NCBI GenBank assembly: GCA_027405735.1
Contig: JAPEHQ010000019.1
Coordinates: forward strand, 625,001-689,000
DNA length: 64,000 nucleotides
Direction of reading: 5' to 3'
Source: Mucor racemosus
Lineage: Eukaryota; Mucoromycota; Mucoromycetes; Mucorales; Mucoraceae
Positions 1 through 11,548 of the stretch are shown here, in pieces. Below the pieces are notes generated by a model. The model searched no databases. It had not been told where the DNA came from and was given only the letters and a program-made list of their open reading frames with translations. The position numbers were made by a program, and so were the translations under genes. The first letter of the stretch is position 1, and each line of letters opens with the position of its first letter.

Positions 1-238
1 TCAACCTCTTTTGATGCAATCTATTTTACCCATCAAGAACTTGATTACTCATAAGGTTGCTTTGATTCATTTGTGGGGTGACGCTCCCGAAGGTAACCTC
101 GCTAGACCTTTTGCTGCCGAGAATCCTTTAGCTGGTCTTACTGGCATGTTCGGTGGTGGTGATGCCGCTGCTGCTCCCGCTACTGATGCTCCTGCTGCTG
201 CCGTTGCTGATGCTGGTCATTCTAACAAGAAGGATTAA
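1..238 (+). CDS. PHO88: PHO88/SND3-like ER targeting protein, C-terminal part
   Basis: This is the 3' end of a gene that starts before the window. The open frame runs from base 2 to the TAA at 236-238. The segment LLMQSILPIKN followed by IHLWGDAPEGNLARPF matches the conserved C-terminal part of fungal Pho88/Snd3, which has the same order: a short hydrophobic segment, a phrase like NPLFMQSI, then IHLFG and RPF. Members are small ER membrane proteins; Snd3 takes part in SRP-independent targeting of membrane proteins to the ER, and the older name refers to phosphate metabolism. The tail here is rich in Ala and Pro and ends in a charged SNKKD. The N-terminal transmembrane part lies outside the window. 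The family assignment rests on remembered similarity. Confidence 0.75.
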   Translation, partial: QPLLMQSILPIKNLITHKVALIHLWGDAPEGNLARPFAAENPLAGLTGMFGGGDAAAAPATDAPAAAVADAGHSNKKD

Positions 239-2009
239 AGGAAACAAGGTTTTAATTTTTAATTTACATAATTGGGAGATTTACATGGAACATAGAGAAT
301 ACATGTATATTTATTGGAATCTCAAAAAATGCACATACAAAAAAAAGAATTCGCATAGAAGATTTTCCTGTACTCTATTTTCATTATTATTATCTCTCTA
401 CAACCTAAAAACCCTGTATTTTTTTTTTTTAACTCTTCCTTCATCAATAAAAAAACTATTCATTTCTATATATCATAACACAAACAATTAAGAATGGGAA
501 CACGAACCTGATTCTTATCGCCTTTTGATACAAAACTGACACGTAGTGGGTTCCGCTTTGTGTTGCTTTTTGAAGCGCAGAATTAAAGGGGTTTGTGTAT
601 TTTATCAATTGTTATCACGTTTTTTCGTATTCAAATGTCGAATGAGGACATCTATATACTGCTTAAATGCCAGTTTTCAAATAATGCTAGATTCTGCGTC
701 ATACTATATGCTGTTTAAAAACTGTGTTTGCAATTAATCTGGGTAATACTTGTGATTTGGTGCACAAACAACCTTTGATCACAGCATGGAACTCTTCATC
801 TTTTACAAACCAAAGATAAGGTTTTGTACTCTCTCTGCTACAATCATGTTCTGATATGCTACAAGTGCCTGAACAGAAGCAGATAAAGGCATCTCGCTAA
901 AGGAATGTATGATTTCAAACGGCATTTTGTATTTCATATCTAGCATATGCTTTATTTTGTAGTTAGCTTCTACAAACTACTATCTATGAAATTAATGCTA
1001 TTAATAGGTAGCTTTGAACGCTACCATAATTCAACATTTTCCTCTTAATCTCACCATGTATTATATAACGGTGTCAAAAAATGCAAAACTTTTGTGTTTG
1101 GATCATTGATATATATCTCTACTAATTTTATTGATTTTTGGGATCATAAGACACCAATGAACGATACAATTTATATGCAATTATTTATTCCAATTTGAAA
1201 GAGATGCAAAGCTCTGTCATCCTCAGTAACTAAAGTTATAGAATTTGCTAAATGACAGGTCTTCCAAATCAATTAAACAGACATCAGTGAGTATTTCTAT
1301 ATCATGGTTTTTAGTTTTATATTATTTGTTAAATCTCCCGCTTTTATTTGCGCTATATTCCTTGGTTATCGTTGCATTTTTGATGGAGCAATGATGCATT
1401 ACATCCACAAAAATATTTTAGCAGGTATTCAAATGGTGAAGGCGATCAAAAATCGCTTAAAAGTCGGTAGGAAAGTAAACCAACCAATAATAATGCTCAT
1501 CGTATAAAATTTAAGAAAGCATTTTCAGTGTTCCAAGTGCTTTTAGTTACGTGATTAAGATTTGTGATATTTGATCGCACTTTCCATGCTGTAAAGCGTA
1601 ACACACAGCTTTCAAGAAGCCAAAAAAAAAAGGGCGTTTTCTTCCAACGTATTAAACAGCAAATCAATCAATGCTAAAATGTTAATTTTGGATAATATTA
1701 CTGCTGTAGCATAAAGGTAAGTAAATCTATGTCCATTTAGACCAACAATATATAATATAATATTCACTGGTTATGAGCATTTTTCCCGTTGCTTTATTTT
1801 TTTTTTTCAGCAGAAGAATAGAAATTTTTTTCAATACGTGTGCTAAACTCCTTCAAAAATAGCTTTTAGCTAATGAAATCAAAACATATTATTTATGTAT
1901 TCCTTGTGTCTTATTTGCAACTTCCAAATTTAACTTTAAACAATTATTTGATTTTATAAATTTTTTCGAAAAATATCTGAAACAACGTTATTTTTACTAA
2001 TAAAATTCA

Positions 2010-2790
2010 AAATTTTGAGACGCGATATCTCAGCAAAATATTTTAAGTTATACTAACTCTTTCTGATAATAAAACTTACTTGTTTTGAAGCACTCTATAA
2101 CATATTTTAGTATAAAAAATTCCAAACATATTTGTTTTTTTTTTGTTTTTTTTTTTTTTTTTTTGGCATTTTTATAAAAGATTTCAAAATATTCATTAAA
2201 TTGAGCAACAATTTTTTTATATTTATATCATCAGCCTCGCTGAGCTTTCTCGGGCCCAATTTAGTTTTTTTCAAAATATTGATTTTTCGTGGAGATATCC
2301 TCAAAAATATATGCAAAGAGATACCTTCGCTTCTAGCTTTAATTTTCCCTTGTATACCCTCATCCCAAATTCTGAATTTCAAAAAAATTCGAACAAAAAT
2401 CTCATTTTCTCTTCGAAAAATGCAGCCAGAAAATTTAGTAATGGCTCGATTAATAGATAATTCTGCTACGCATTATATCCATTACTTATATTTGAAATAC
2501 ACTTATGAAAAGTGTTGTGTATATTCAAAAAACCTCCAAAGTTTCAATTGCATTTTGCGCAAAATTTAGGGTAAACGTTTGTTTGAATATTGTTTGAATA
2601 GATGAAGAATCCCAAACTGTACAAAAATTATTTAATACACTAGGTCAATTTACTTTGCAGTTTATGAGCTATTAAACGATTTTGTTTTTTGAATCATTTC
2701 TGATCATTTTTTTCAAATAAATTTTGGAATCCCGTTGTCATAAGAGTTAAGCTGTAATGTGAACTATTATTTTGATTGTCTCTATGAAAA
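2010..2790. repeat. dispersed repeat R1, copy a
   Basis: This stretch is clearly similar to about 26460-27245. Shared landmarks in order are AATAAAACTTACTT, a T-rich block, TTGATTTTTCGTGGAGATAT, CCCTTGTATACCCT, a (C)GAAAAATGCAG block and CTCCAAA..TTCAATTGCATTTTGCG. More diverged copies appear near 42590-42990 and 32190-32350. No terminal repeats or coding sequence were found, so the repeat class is unknown. Confidence 0.65.
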
Positions 2791-3279
2791 AGTAACATTT
2801 TTCGTTGAAACAAAAAATATAAAGTAGCTCTCAATTGTATCTATCCTGTGAATACAAAAAAATAGCGCCTCAATTTATATGCTCAATTTTTTACAATCAA
2901 TTTTAGGCTAATTTTGGTCAATGTTAGATCAATGCACTTATATTCTGGTATTGACTCTTTTATTTTCGGACATATATCAGTAGCCCATAGAGGAAAAGTA
3001 CATCTTTGTTGAAGATTCCACGTAATTCGATTCAATATTAGGTGAAAGTATTCAAAAGCCATTTGAAAATCATCTGAAACATATTTTCATAACCGTAAAA
3101 AACCTACAACAAAAACTTTATCTCGGCAAATTTTGATTCTAATAACTACCAACTTTAAATCAAAGTAGTTGCACATCTTTGACAGGAGGATAATCGCAAG
3201 GGGCAACTTTTACAACCTATTGTGTGTCGAGAAAATCATCGCCAAAGTGCATCTATAGCTTACTGATTTATATATATCG

Positions 3280-3480
3280 CGACTTTATATAATTAAAACC
3301 AATGTAAAGATCACTGTTTATTAGAATGAATTGAATGTGGTTTTATATAGCTCTTGGAATTACGTGATAAAATCTAATATGAACAGGAATCAGCTACTGA
3401 ACAATAGAACTGGCTAGATCTGTCTATATTTGGAATATTGTAATTCTGATAGATCAAGTAGCAAATACGGTAATGCCAAC
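3280..3480. repeat. dispersed repeat R2, copy a
   Basis: The stretch matches about 32940-33240 in reverse complement. Shared pieces are a GTTTATTAGAATGAATT block, TTTATATAG, GTGATAA..TCTAAT and the pair ATCTATCAGAATTACAA / AGATCTAGC. It is non-coding and of unknown class. Confidence 0.5.
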
Positions 3481-4394
3481 TACCGAAATCATCAAATAAA
3501 TTTCTTCTTCTTTAAGCATGATCAAATTTGTATACAGTACAATGTGTTACTATACATCCATTTCTAGAAAAAATGTTGGGCATTTAATATTGATTCCAAC
3601 AACTGTACGACGCGAAAAATAAATATCATATCAGAAAATTCTGCATATGATAGATCGCTATACGCCATCAATTTTGCATTAGATTCTTTGATAAAACGTT
3701 TCCTGAAACCACCTACACCGTTTTATGCAAAATAAAACGGTGTACAAAAAGCATCTGTTACATTAATTTTGATTAATGAATATAAAATGTTTAAAGCCTC
3801 AACATTTAATACGCTAGACAGAACCGTTACATGTACACATGAATATATGATAATGATTTTCGAATAAATATGCATAATAATATTAAATGTCTGCAGTGAT
3901 TTCCAATTGTCGACATGCATGGTCTGCTTGTCGTCAATATGTATACACTATACATCACTCTTGCGAGAAAAAAAAAAAAACCTGATTGATTCTTGAAATA
4001 TCAATTATGAAATATCAAAACGGTCGATAGAAATAATCTTGCCAAAATTTTACGCTTTTATTAACGATAATTCCAGAGGATATATTTACAAACTTTCATT
4101 ATAACAATTACACAGATTTACTATCTGAAGATACGGTGTAAATCAACATCGACGCATGTAAATCAATGTGGAGGCATGTTGGTCTACCGTAACACCAAAT
4201 ATGAACCGAGGCCTTGGGTGTGCAACCCAGGATATAATATTGACACAATAAATTAATCACATCTTGGATTCTGGTATAAATCAATCACTCTTTTCAAGAC
4301 TATAAAGTTAACGCTAAATATTTTTTTTTTACTCTACCTTTCTTTTTTCTTTTATATGGATTCATTAAACACACAAAAAAAAACCTTAATTACA

Positions 4395-5286
4395 ATGGAC
4401 CAAAAAGCTATAAAATCAATAACAAATGAAACTAATCCCGAGACAGACCTTACATTGACAGAAATCAGAGATAAAATCAAAGAGTTGAACACTGCAGTAA
4501 AAGGCGTATGTATCTATCTTTATTAAAAATCACATTTTATTGTAAATAATATACATTATATTAACGATGATATCACAAATAGATGCGTGAAATTGTAAGT
4601 AAGAATAAGAGTAGTCAATGCTATAGCTTTGGGAAACTGATAAATTTAATACTGACACTTTTATAAACTATTAGGTAGAAGACATGCGAAACCAAGTAAG
4701 TAACCAAATGATCTTTCTCGACGATAAACACATTTTACATTTAACCAAACCCACCCATTAAATAGTTGTCAGCAACAGATAATGCTGTAAGTAAGCAATC
4801 AACTCTTATTTTACTATTTTCAATAGTCTTATTTCTTATTGTATCTACAATATGCAGCAGTGGGTAAGATATAGAACATATCTACTTTTATTTTACAATG
4901 AAATGCTGATGTTAGGGATAATACAGACTAGAATACTGGACTTACAAGCGCAAGTGAGCATTAATTTACTTTTCAAGTAGGTATAACAAACTAACAATAT
5001 TTGTCCATGCAGATAATTGAAGCAAAAGTTTATAGCAATGTAAATGTAAGTAGTCAAATGTATTATAATACTAGTTTTTAATATTGGTTAACAAATCCTT
5101 TATATATATATAGACGAAATCTGGGGTAAATTTTATCATTGTGCTCACAATAAATTTAAAAGCGTACTTGTAATCATATACTATACTTTGTAGCTTTCAA
5201 GAGTAGTCGAAATTTTCAAAGACATGGTTCTCCTCTTTGTTTTATATAATTTTATAACCATCATTCAAGAAAAATATTATGCATAA
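4395..5286 (+). CDS. microexon gene: small coiled-coil protein with C-terminal membrane segment
   Basis: Nine exons give an unbroken 111-codon frame: 4395-4505, 4583-4594, 4675-4695, 4766-4786, 4858-4863, 4927-4953, 5013-5045, 5114-5125 and 5194-5286 (TAA at the end). Exon lengths are 111, 12, 21, 21, 6, 27, 33, 12 and 93 nt. Every one is a multiple of three, so all introns are phase 0. The eight introns are 59-80 nt, begin GTATGT, GTAAGT, GTAAGA, GTGAGC or GTAAAT and end in AG. The product starts MDQKAIKSIT. Residues from about 20 to 80 are charged and helix-prone in a coiled-coil-like pattern (LTEIRDKIKELN, VEDMRNQ, RILDLQAQ). The last exon adds VVEIFKDMVLLFVLYNFIT, a probable membrane anchor, and a short polar tail. 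There is no signal peptide. I do not recognise the family; tail anchoring in the ER or mitochondria is inference. The last exon could instead read through from 5114 to a stop at 5171-5173, but the GTAAAT donor at 5126 gives the better protein. Confidence 0.72.
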
Positions 5287-5528
5287 TGGTATTGAAATAA
5301 AAATTACCAATATAATCCCCAGACTTGAAAAAGATTATTTATGATACTAGCCCAAGTTTTCTTATTTCACGAGGTTCTAGTAGATTGAGCATTTACGATT
5401 GACTATTTACATTTATTATTGAAGAAACGTATTATGCATATGAAACGATGCGTTAGGGATGCGTATATATAAATTGAACTAGTAAAAAAGGTATTTACAA
5501 AGTGATATTAGAGAACATGTTTGGCTTA

Positions 5529-6966
5529 TTAAGCAAGGCTTTTGACATTATCCTTTGGCTTTTCATCGCCTGCAAAGATTGCAGAGATCTGCTCAGTAGA
5601 GACATCACCATTCAATAATTTTGACTCAACATTGGTTTCAGTAACCTTGTTTGCGACAACAAAAATAAGAGGAAAAGAGATGAACACTAAAAGCCAACAA
5701 ATGAGACATTCCCATCTGAGACGAATAGCCGTAGAATCAATACCAAAGGCAACAGCAGCGCCGGCAGATTGCATGGCCTTGTAAAAACCAGCATAACGAG
5801 CCAACAAAGCAGGGTCATTTGACATAGCGCCCATCAACCAATACAAGTAAGTTTGATAGATAGAATCCGAGAAACCATACATGATGTACAAGACAAAAGG
5901 GCCACCAAAACGACTATTAGTCCAACGAATAGGATCGTTGTAATCAGCTTCAAAAGTCATTTGGAAAGCGAAACCACCAGCCCAAATTGCCATCAAGGAA
6001 ATAAACAAAAGGCCTAAAGCTATTAAACCACGAGTACGACGAGCAAGGCCCTTATAATCCAACAAGTAGCCGATCATTAGGGACCCAATGACCTGCATAC
6101 CCCAATACAACAAATCATTTAAAGCTCTTGTAGAAGGATCAAAGTAAATAGAATTGATTCTAAATTGATAAGCATAAAACCAATTGGAAGCCAAAAAGGC
6201 AGGAATCAAAGCAAGCATACGCCATTCTTTCCACACCTTTACAACATTTTTCAATTCGGTGGTCCAATGAGCCGATTCAGCAATAGCTACATGTGAGCCG
6301 TCTGCACGAACAACATTGGCAGGATTCGCTAATGTAAGAGAAAATAATACACCAACCAACATGACAATAACAAAAGCAGTGTATGTACCAGTAGAGACAC
6401 CACCTGTATTATTTTCCAAGTTTAAAACAAGTGCAATCAATGAACCCAAGATTCCACCACAGTTGAACAGAGCCCAGAAAATAGCAATGAATTTTCCCTT
6501 GTCCTTTTCTTGAGGGTAAGACATCATAATGGCACCTTGACTACTCCAAAAGAGAGCAGCACAACATCCTAAAATTGCTCCTGAAGCAATGACAAAACCA
6601 GCTACTTGTTGACGATCATAAACCCAAAATGCAGCTGAATAAAGAACGTAACCCACAGAACCGACCTGTAAAACTTATATATGAGTAACATGATGATTTA
6701 TTAGACAGTATAAAACTTACAGTTAATGTATATTTAACACCTAATGTATTTGTAATTGAACCAGCAAAAAAACCTACAATGGCAAAACAACCATATAGAG
6801 CACCATTTGCAGCATCTGTCAATGCTACATTGCTACTCATAGAGCCACCTGCACCAAGACCTGATAATGCATTAAACATACCAGGACAACATAAACATAC
6901 AAGACCAAGAAAAACAATTTGTACAATTGGAGTATTGTATCCTTCAAGATATTTCGATATAAACAT
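5529..6966 (-). CDS. UNC93-like major facilitator superfamily protein
   Basis: Two exons on the minus strand, 6721-6966 and 5529-6665, are separated by a 55-bp intron (GTAAGT..ACAG) and encode 460 residues. The start MFISKYLEGYNTP is followed by repeated hydrophobic helices and glycine-rich turns typical of a 10-12-helix transporter. Order and phrasing (VFLGLVCLCCPGMFNALSG near the start, then LFWSSQGAIMMSYP, FWALFNCGGILGS and YGFSDSIYQTYLYWLMG) fit the fungal UNC93-like branch of the MFS. Members are plasma- or organelle-membrane proteins, many of unknown substrate. The hydrophilic tail (EKPKDNVKSLA) is probably cytosolic. The substrate cannot be read from sequence. The next gene is the bZIP factor about 800 bp upstream in the same direction, with no sign of shared transcription. 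Confidence 0.85.
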
Positions 6967-7760
6967 TTTTTTTTTGTAATAGTAAAAGGAATTGGGATTT
7001 ATAATTTTTTTTTGTGTTGATTTATATACTAGTAATGGATATGTATTTTTAGTTTTTGAATAAGATCAATTTTTGAATAGACGCTTTGAAACTTGTTGGT
7101 TGTTACAAATGTAAAAGGATAATCTGGCTTAAATACCCGAAAGTTAGGATCATCGATGGAGATATTTAGGATTTATTATATATCTTAAAAAGGCCCTTAA
7201 ATTTACGATTTGTTATCTTGTCACAAGATTACAGGAAAAAAGAGTTATCAAGTATATATATATATATATATATACTTGTAGAATTACATGTGTATAATAC
7301 ATACCAATTCATTTTTTATTAACCCTCTATGTATCCGCGGAAACCTGAGTTTTGACAAACGAACTCAACTTTTTTCACCTGTTTTCTCGTCAGCGATTCA
7401 CAATCAGTTTTTATATATTTACATCAAATTGCATGTCCATATCACTAAAACGTAATATGACCAAATGGTAATTTTGTCGAGTTTTCCACTAATCATCCAG
7501 CAAGTTGGTAGTAGTGCAGGGTCCAAATTTTTTATATACACACTTTTTTTCTCGATGATTTTTAACAATTGATTTACTTGATATTTTTAAATAAATTCAT
7601 CGTCTATTAATAGAGAAAACTCTCGGCTATAATACTAATATATTTTATATTGTTTATTAAAATCAAGTAAAATTTTTATAAACGGAGATATTGTCTCATG
7701 CTCATTTCCACGGAAGAAAAAAAAAAAAAAGAAGAAGCTAATACTGTACAGTTTATTATT
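6967..7760. other. intergenic region between transporter and bZIP genes
   Basis: AT-rich, with a TA microsatellite at about 7255-7275 and an A-run at 7717-7732 just beyond the bZIP stop. It contains the promoter of the transporter (minus strand) and the 3' end of the bZIP gene. No gene is seen. Confidence 0.6.
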
Positions 7761-9890
7761 TTACAAATAACCTTGATCCATTTTAGATAGGATTTCATAC
7801 AAATCATGTTGTTCTAATACAGGACCACTATCTGCACATTTTGCAAGCTCTTTAACAGCTTGACAAAGTTGATCTGTAGTAAAATTACTAAAATTTTCAT
7901 GTTGGTTTAATATAAACCAAATCTCGGGGCAAGTTAATAATCGGCTTTGATCTTGTTGATCTTGTTGATCTTGTTGATTTTGTTGATTTTGTTGATTTTG
8001 TTGAGTGGTAGTAGTAGAAGTCGTTGTAGTAGTTTTTTTAGTAGTAGTTGATGATGAATTATTAGTTGATTTAGTTGATGTAGGTGTTTGCACTGATGCT
8101 GCTTCTGTTGATGTTGCTGGTGGTGGTGGTGGTGGTGGTGGTAGTGGTGATGATGATGATGGTGGTGATGATGATGTTTTTGATGGTGATGATGATGTTT
8201 CTTTTGTATCATCTTTCTTGTCTGTAGTGTTTTCTTTTTCAGCATCTTCATCATCATTGCTATTTTCCTGTTGATTTTGATATTGATTATTCTTCTTCTT
8301 TTTTCTTTGTTGTTCTTCAAAAGACATTGGACCAGTAACAATCGGAACAGGATAACTGCTAATAGATAAATTAAGCTTTCCCATTTGATCAAATAAGGGT
8401 TCAGATAGTAATCGATCAAAAGCATCATTACAAACTTCATTATGCAACTTTTCGCAAAAAAATTGTCCCTCGGTATCAATATGGCAATCAAACATGTCTA
8501 TTTCTAGTTGCTGAATCTTTTTGCGTTGTTGTTGTGTATTTACTGTAGAGCTGGTTTTATCGCTCATGATACTACTAGCATCGTCATGGTAACCATTGCC
8601 TAATGATGAGGGTGTATTTGCTGTTGCTAATGGAACAGTGGCATTAGAATGAGATCCATTACTACTGACGCTTGTTACACTTGCTGCTTTTTTGCTTGTA
8701 TTGTTATTGTTGTTGCTTTGATTATGTCCAGGAGAGAGCATGATTAAATCACTCTTATTCAAGGAGGAAGATGGAGAAGATGGAGATCCAGTTGAATTAT
8801 TAAAATTATTGGTTCGATGATTTCCACCTGGTGGATACAATTGAACCAATTCAACAGGTTCAGATCTATTGTGTTTTGAAGAAGAAGAATTATTACTAGA
8901 ACCTCCATTAGGCCTCAAAGAAGCTGGTGTACTAATAGAGAAGGTATATTCCAATGGTTGATTATTGGGTGGAGGAGTAGGTGTTGATTTATAATGTTTC
9001 GATGAAACTTTTTTGGATATTGACTTTGTTGATGGTGTAGGAGATGTTGTAGTTTGTAAAGCAGCTGATACAACAGGTGACATTGGATATTGTTGTAATG
9101 GGCTTGATGCCAACATCATCATCTGATTTACAGATGATGAAGCCGGGTGAAGAATAGAGGAGATGGGAGAAGATGAAGGTAAATTCGACAGGTAAGCAGG
9201 TAATAACATTGGCTGTTGATTAGGTGTTTGTGGTAAAAGTGGAGCGATATTGGCGTAATTAGAGTTAGGATTGTTGGCATTGGATGTGGTACGAGGTGTT
9301 TGATGTACGGGAGGTGGTGCTTGTGATTGATATGGTTGCATAGGAATGCCTTTCAGCGCATAATTCTCGGATTCAAGTCTGTAAATAATACTTCTTAATT
9401 GTTGATTTTCTCGTACCAATTGAGCTGTGGCAATCAAATGAGCGTCCTGTACTTGCTTGATTTTAATCTCTAATTCTTTGACATATCGTTCTTTTCTTTC
9501 TCTGAATGCTCTTTGAGCAGCACGGTTTTGTGCTTTTCTTTTTACTTTGGGATCTTGATCAGGCTATAAACGTATTAGTTAGATTTATTACAAACACATT
9601 AGATTATAGCAACTTACATCTGATAATGAATCTTCATCAGCCATTGGTTTTCTACCAGGCTTTTTATTGGAGGAATCAATGTCATCGCTTTCTAGATTTT
9701 TGTGTATAATTTAGAATCATTGCATGTGTAGAAAAAAAAATCATTGGTTTAGGTATAATTTACCTTGACTATCGTCTTCCTCATCTTCAAGAGTTGAATT
9801 GGGAATTGTATATTCTTCTTCTTGTAAAGTGACATAGGTTTCACCATCATTATCCCCTGAGAAAAATGAAAAACGTCAATCAAAAATGAC

Positions 9891-9927
<37 letters not shown>

Positions 9928-10267
9928 TACTGGCTGCTTTAACAATATTTCCAGTTAATTCCTTCTTTTCAGCAACAGTGAATGAATCATCCCATTTACG
10001 TTTATCATGAAAAAAAGGATTGATTTTTAGGTTTAAAATGGCATTTGTAGTAGCATTTGAAGAAGTAGATGAGCTAGTCAATTGAATTGCCCCTTTAGAA
10101 GTTAATTTGATAGGCTGAGGTGTTGGAGGAGATTTTGGTGAATTTGATTGATCTATTGCTTTTTCAACTTCGCTTGATATATTGGGTGAAGATCTACATT
10201 CGCCTTCGCTGTTTTGATCAGACTCATCTTGATGATATATGACTATGGCATCACTGGTTTTTTTCAT
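7761..10267 (-). CDS. AP-1-like bZIP transcription factor, Pap1/Yap1 type
   Basis: Four exons (9931-10267, 9764-9856, 9618-9691, 7761-9563) encode 768 residues in consistent phase. The basic region RKAQNRAAQRAFRERKERY at about residues 176-195, followed by a leucine-zipper-like helix, is the signature of fungal AP-1 (Yap1/Pap1) factors. Two cysteine-bearing regions follow. One, near residue 520, contains FDCHIDTEGQFFCEKLHNEVC. The C-terminal one has LTCPEIWFILNQ, DQLCQAVKELAKCADSG. In the family these n-CRD and c-CRD form redox disulfides that mask a nuclear export signal, so the protein accumulates in the nucleus under oxidative stress; here that role is inferred. The middle is low complexity (Ser, Asn, Pro, poly-Gln). 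The start at 10267 was preferred over upstream in-frame ATGs because those would encode a Phe/Leu run that is really pyrimidine-rich leader. Confidence 0.9.
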
Positions 10268-11081
10268 GACGTTAGTATAAATGTTTGTGGAACTTTGATG
10301 TGAAAAGAGAAAAAATAAACAAGAGATATATTTGTTGAAAAAGAAAAAGAAAAAGAAAAGAAGAAAAAGAGATGTATACAAAAAGTAGATGAAGAAAGAA
10401 AACAAGAAGCGGGATCAGAAGGAAAACCGTCATGTGTGGATTGGATTGGGTTGCACTTCCCATTCATCCATATATAAACATCTTCTCCAACCAAAACAAA
10501 AGCAATAAATTTAAACACTTTTGCTGGTCTGAGGTTAGCAGAGGGGTGTAAAGATATCAATTTATTAGGGTAACTGGATATGATTTAACCTTGAGTCATG
10601 TTCGTTTTTTGTACACAAAAAAACCTAGAAAAATGAGCTAGAATCACAATTTTTACGTCAAAAAATGAATACTTTAAATCATTATGCCTTATATACTTCT
10701 TTAACATATACCATTGATCAGTTTCTATGCTAACAAATGGATTGGCAAATGTGGCTCAAGAATCTTTTACTAACCTAACCCCACCTACCATGGGTGTACA
10801 AATTACTAAAAACGAAGGGTGAACGGACGTCTAAATTATTTGTAATGAAATATGATGGATTGGGTATAATTTTACCTTGTGCCCTTTCTAAATTAGGGCC
10901 TGGGTATTTCTTTTTTGACATTTTATTATCGTTAGTTCCTTGAACTTTTGGGCTGTGTAGCATCTCTTTTTGTTTTTTTTATATACCTATATCATTCATT
11001 AGTGCGCATATATAGTGTATGGATTTTATATATGGTTTTTGTTATATGTAGGAAAACAAAATATTCTCACAGTTGCGAATG

Positions 11082-11121
<40 letters not shown>

Positions 11122-11548
11122 CTTCGGATGAAACAATTCAACCATCCCGGTTTTGGGATTTTTAACCAATTTTCATATTCTTTTTTCCTATCTATATTAT
11201 CATATTGTAAATTGAAACTCATCCTTGATATATGAATTCATAATTAACTATCAAACAGATAAGAAGCCATCTTTTTTATGAATTTGTTATCAACAAATTC
11301 CGTGAAAAAAAAGATCAACAAATTTTATCGAGACATTGTGGCAAATTTTTCCGCTTTTGTACTATTTGTTTATTTTGATGGAGTTTACTTCTCACTGTCT
11401 GTTTCTTTTCCCTCACCAGGCCTGAGAAAAAAAAAGAACAACACTAACGTATCTGGTTTGGTGTAATCATTTTGCATCCTCTGGAACCAATGTAATTTGT
11501 TCGATTATCTGACTGAATATGAACAAATTTACCCAAATATACCACCTA
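10268..11548. other. intergenic region upstream of the bZIP gene
   Basis: Contains the bZIP leader, rich in C/T on the minus strand, and a T-run at about 11083-11121. One short open frame at 10775-10921 is listed separately. Nothing else is supported. Confidence 0.5.
10775..10921 (-). CDS. possible small protein, 48 residues
   Basis: A minus-strand frame begins MSKKKYPGPNLERAQ and ends LYTHGRWG. Its composition is more protein-like than neighbouring random frames. A GTAAAA motif falls after codon 15, so splicing is possible. No family is recognised and no second exon is convincing. Confidence 0.25.
   Translation of the reverse strand: MSKKKYPGPNLERAQGKIIPNPSYFITNNLDVRSPFVFSNLYTHGRWG

Larger units (their letters stand above)
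239..4394. other. long intergenic region, repeat-bearing, no gene supported
   Basis: No open frame here has coding character. It holds AT-rich sequence, homopolymer runs and two dispersed repeats: R1 at about 2010-2790 (related to about 26460-27245) and R2 at about 3280-3480 (inverted relative to about 32940-33240). The frames near 2107-2569 sit inside R1 and recur, equally broken, in the other R1 copies, so I read them as non-coding. Confidence 0.6.

Noticed and set aside
2132..2569. Plus-strand open frame of 145 codons
   Set aside because: It begins with a translated T-run (poly-Phe) and lies wholly inside repeat R1; the other R1 copies do not keep the frame.
8005..8274. Plus-strand Val/Asp/Gly-rich frame
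   Set aside because: Antisense of the low-complexity Ser/Pro/Thr part of the bZIP gene.
7934..8491. Minus-strand His-rich frame
   Set aside because: Alternative frame of the bZIP gene's CAT/ACC repeats; the bZIP frame is longer and has the conserved Cys motifs.
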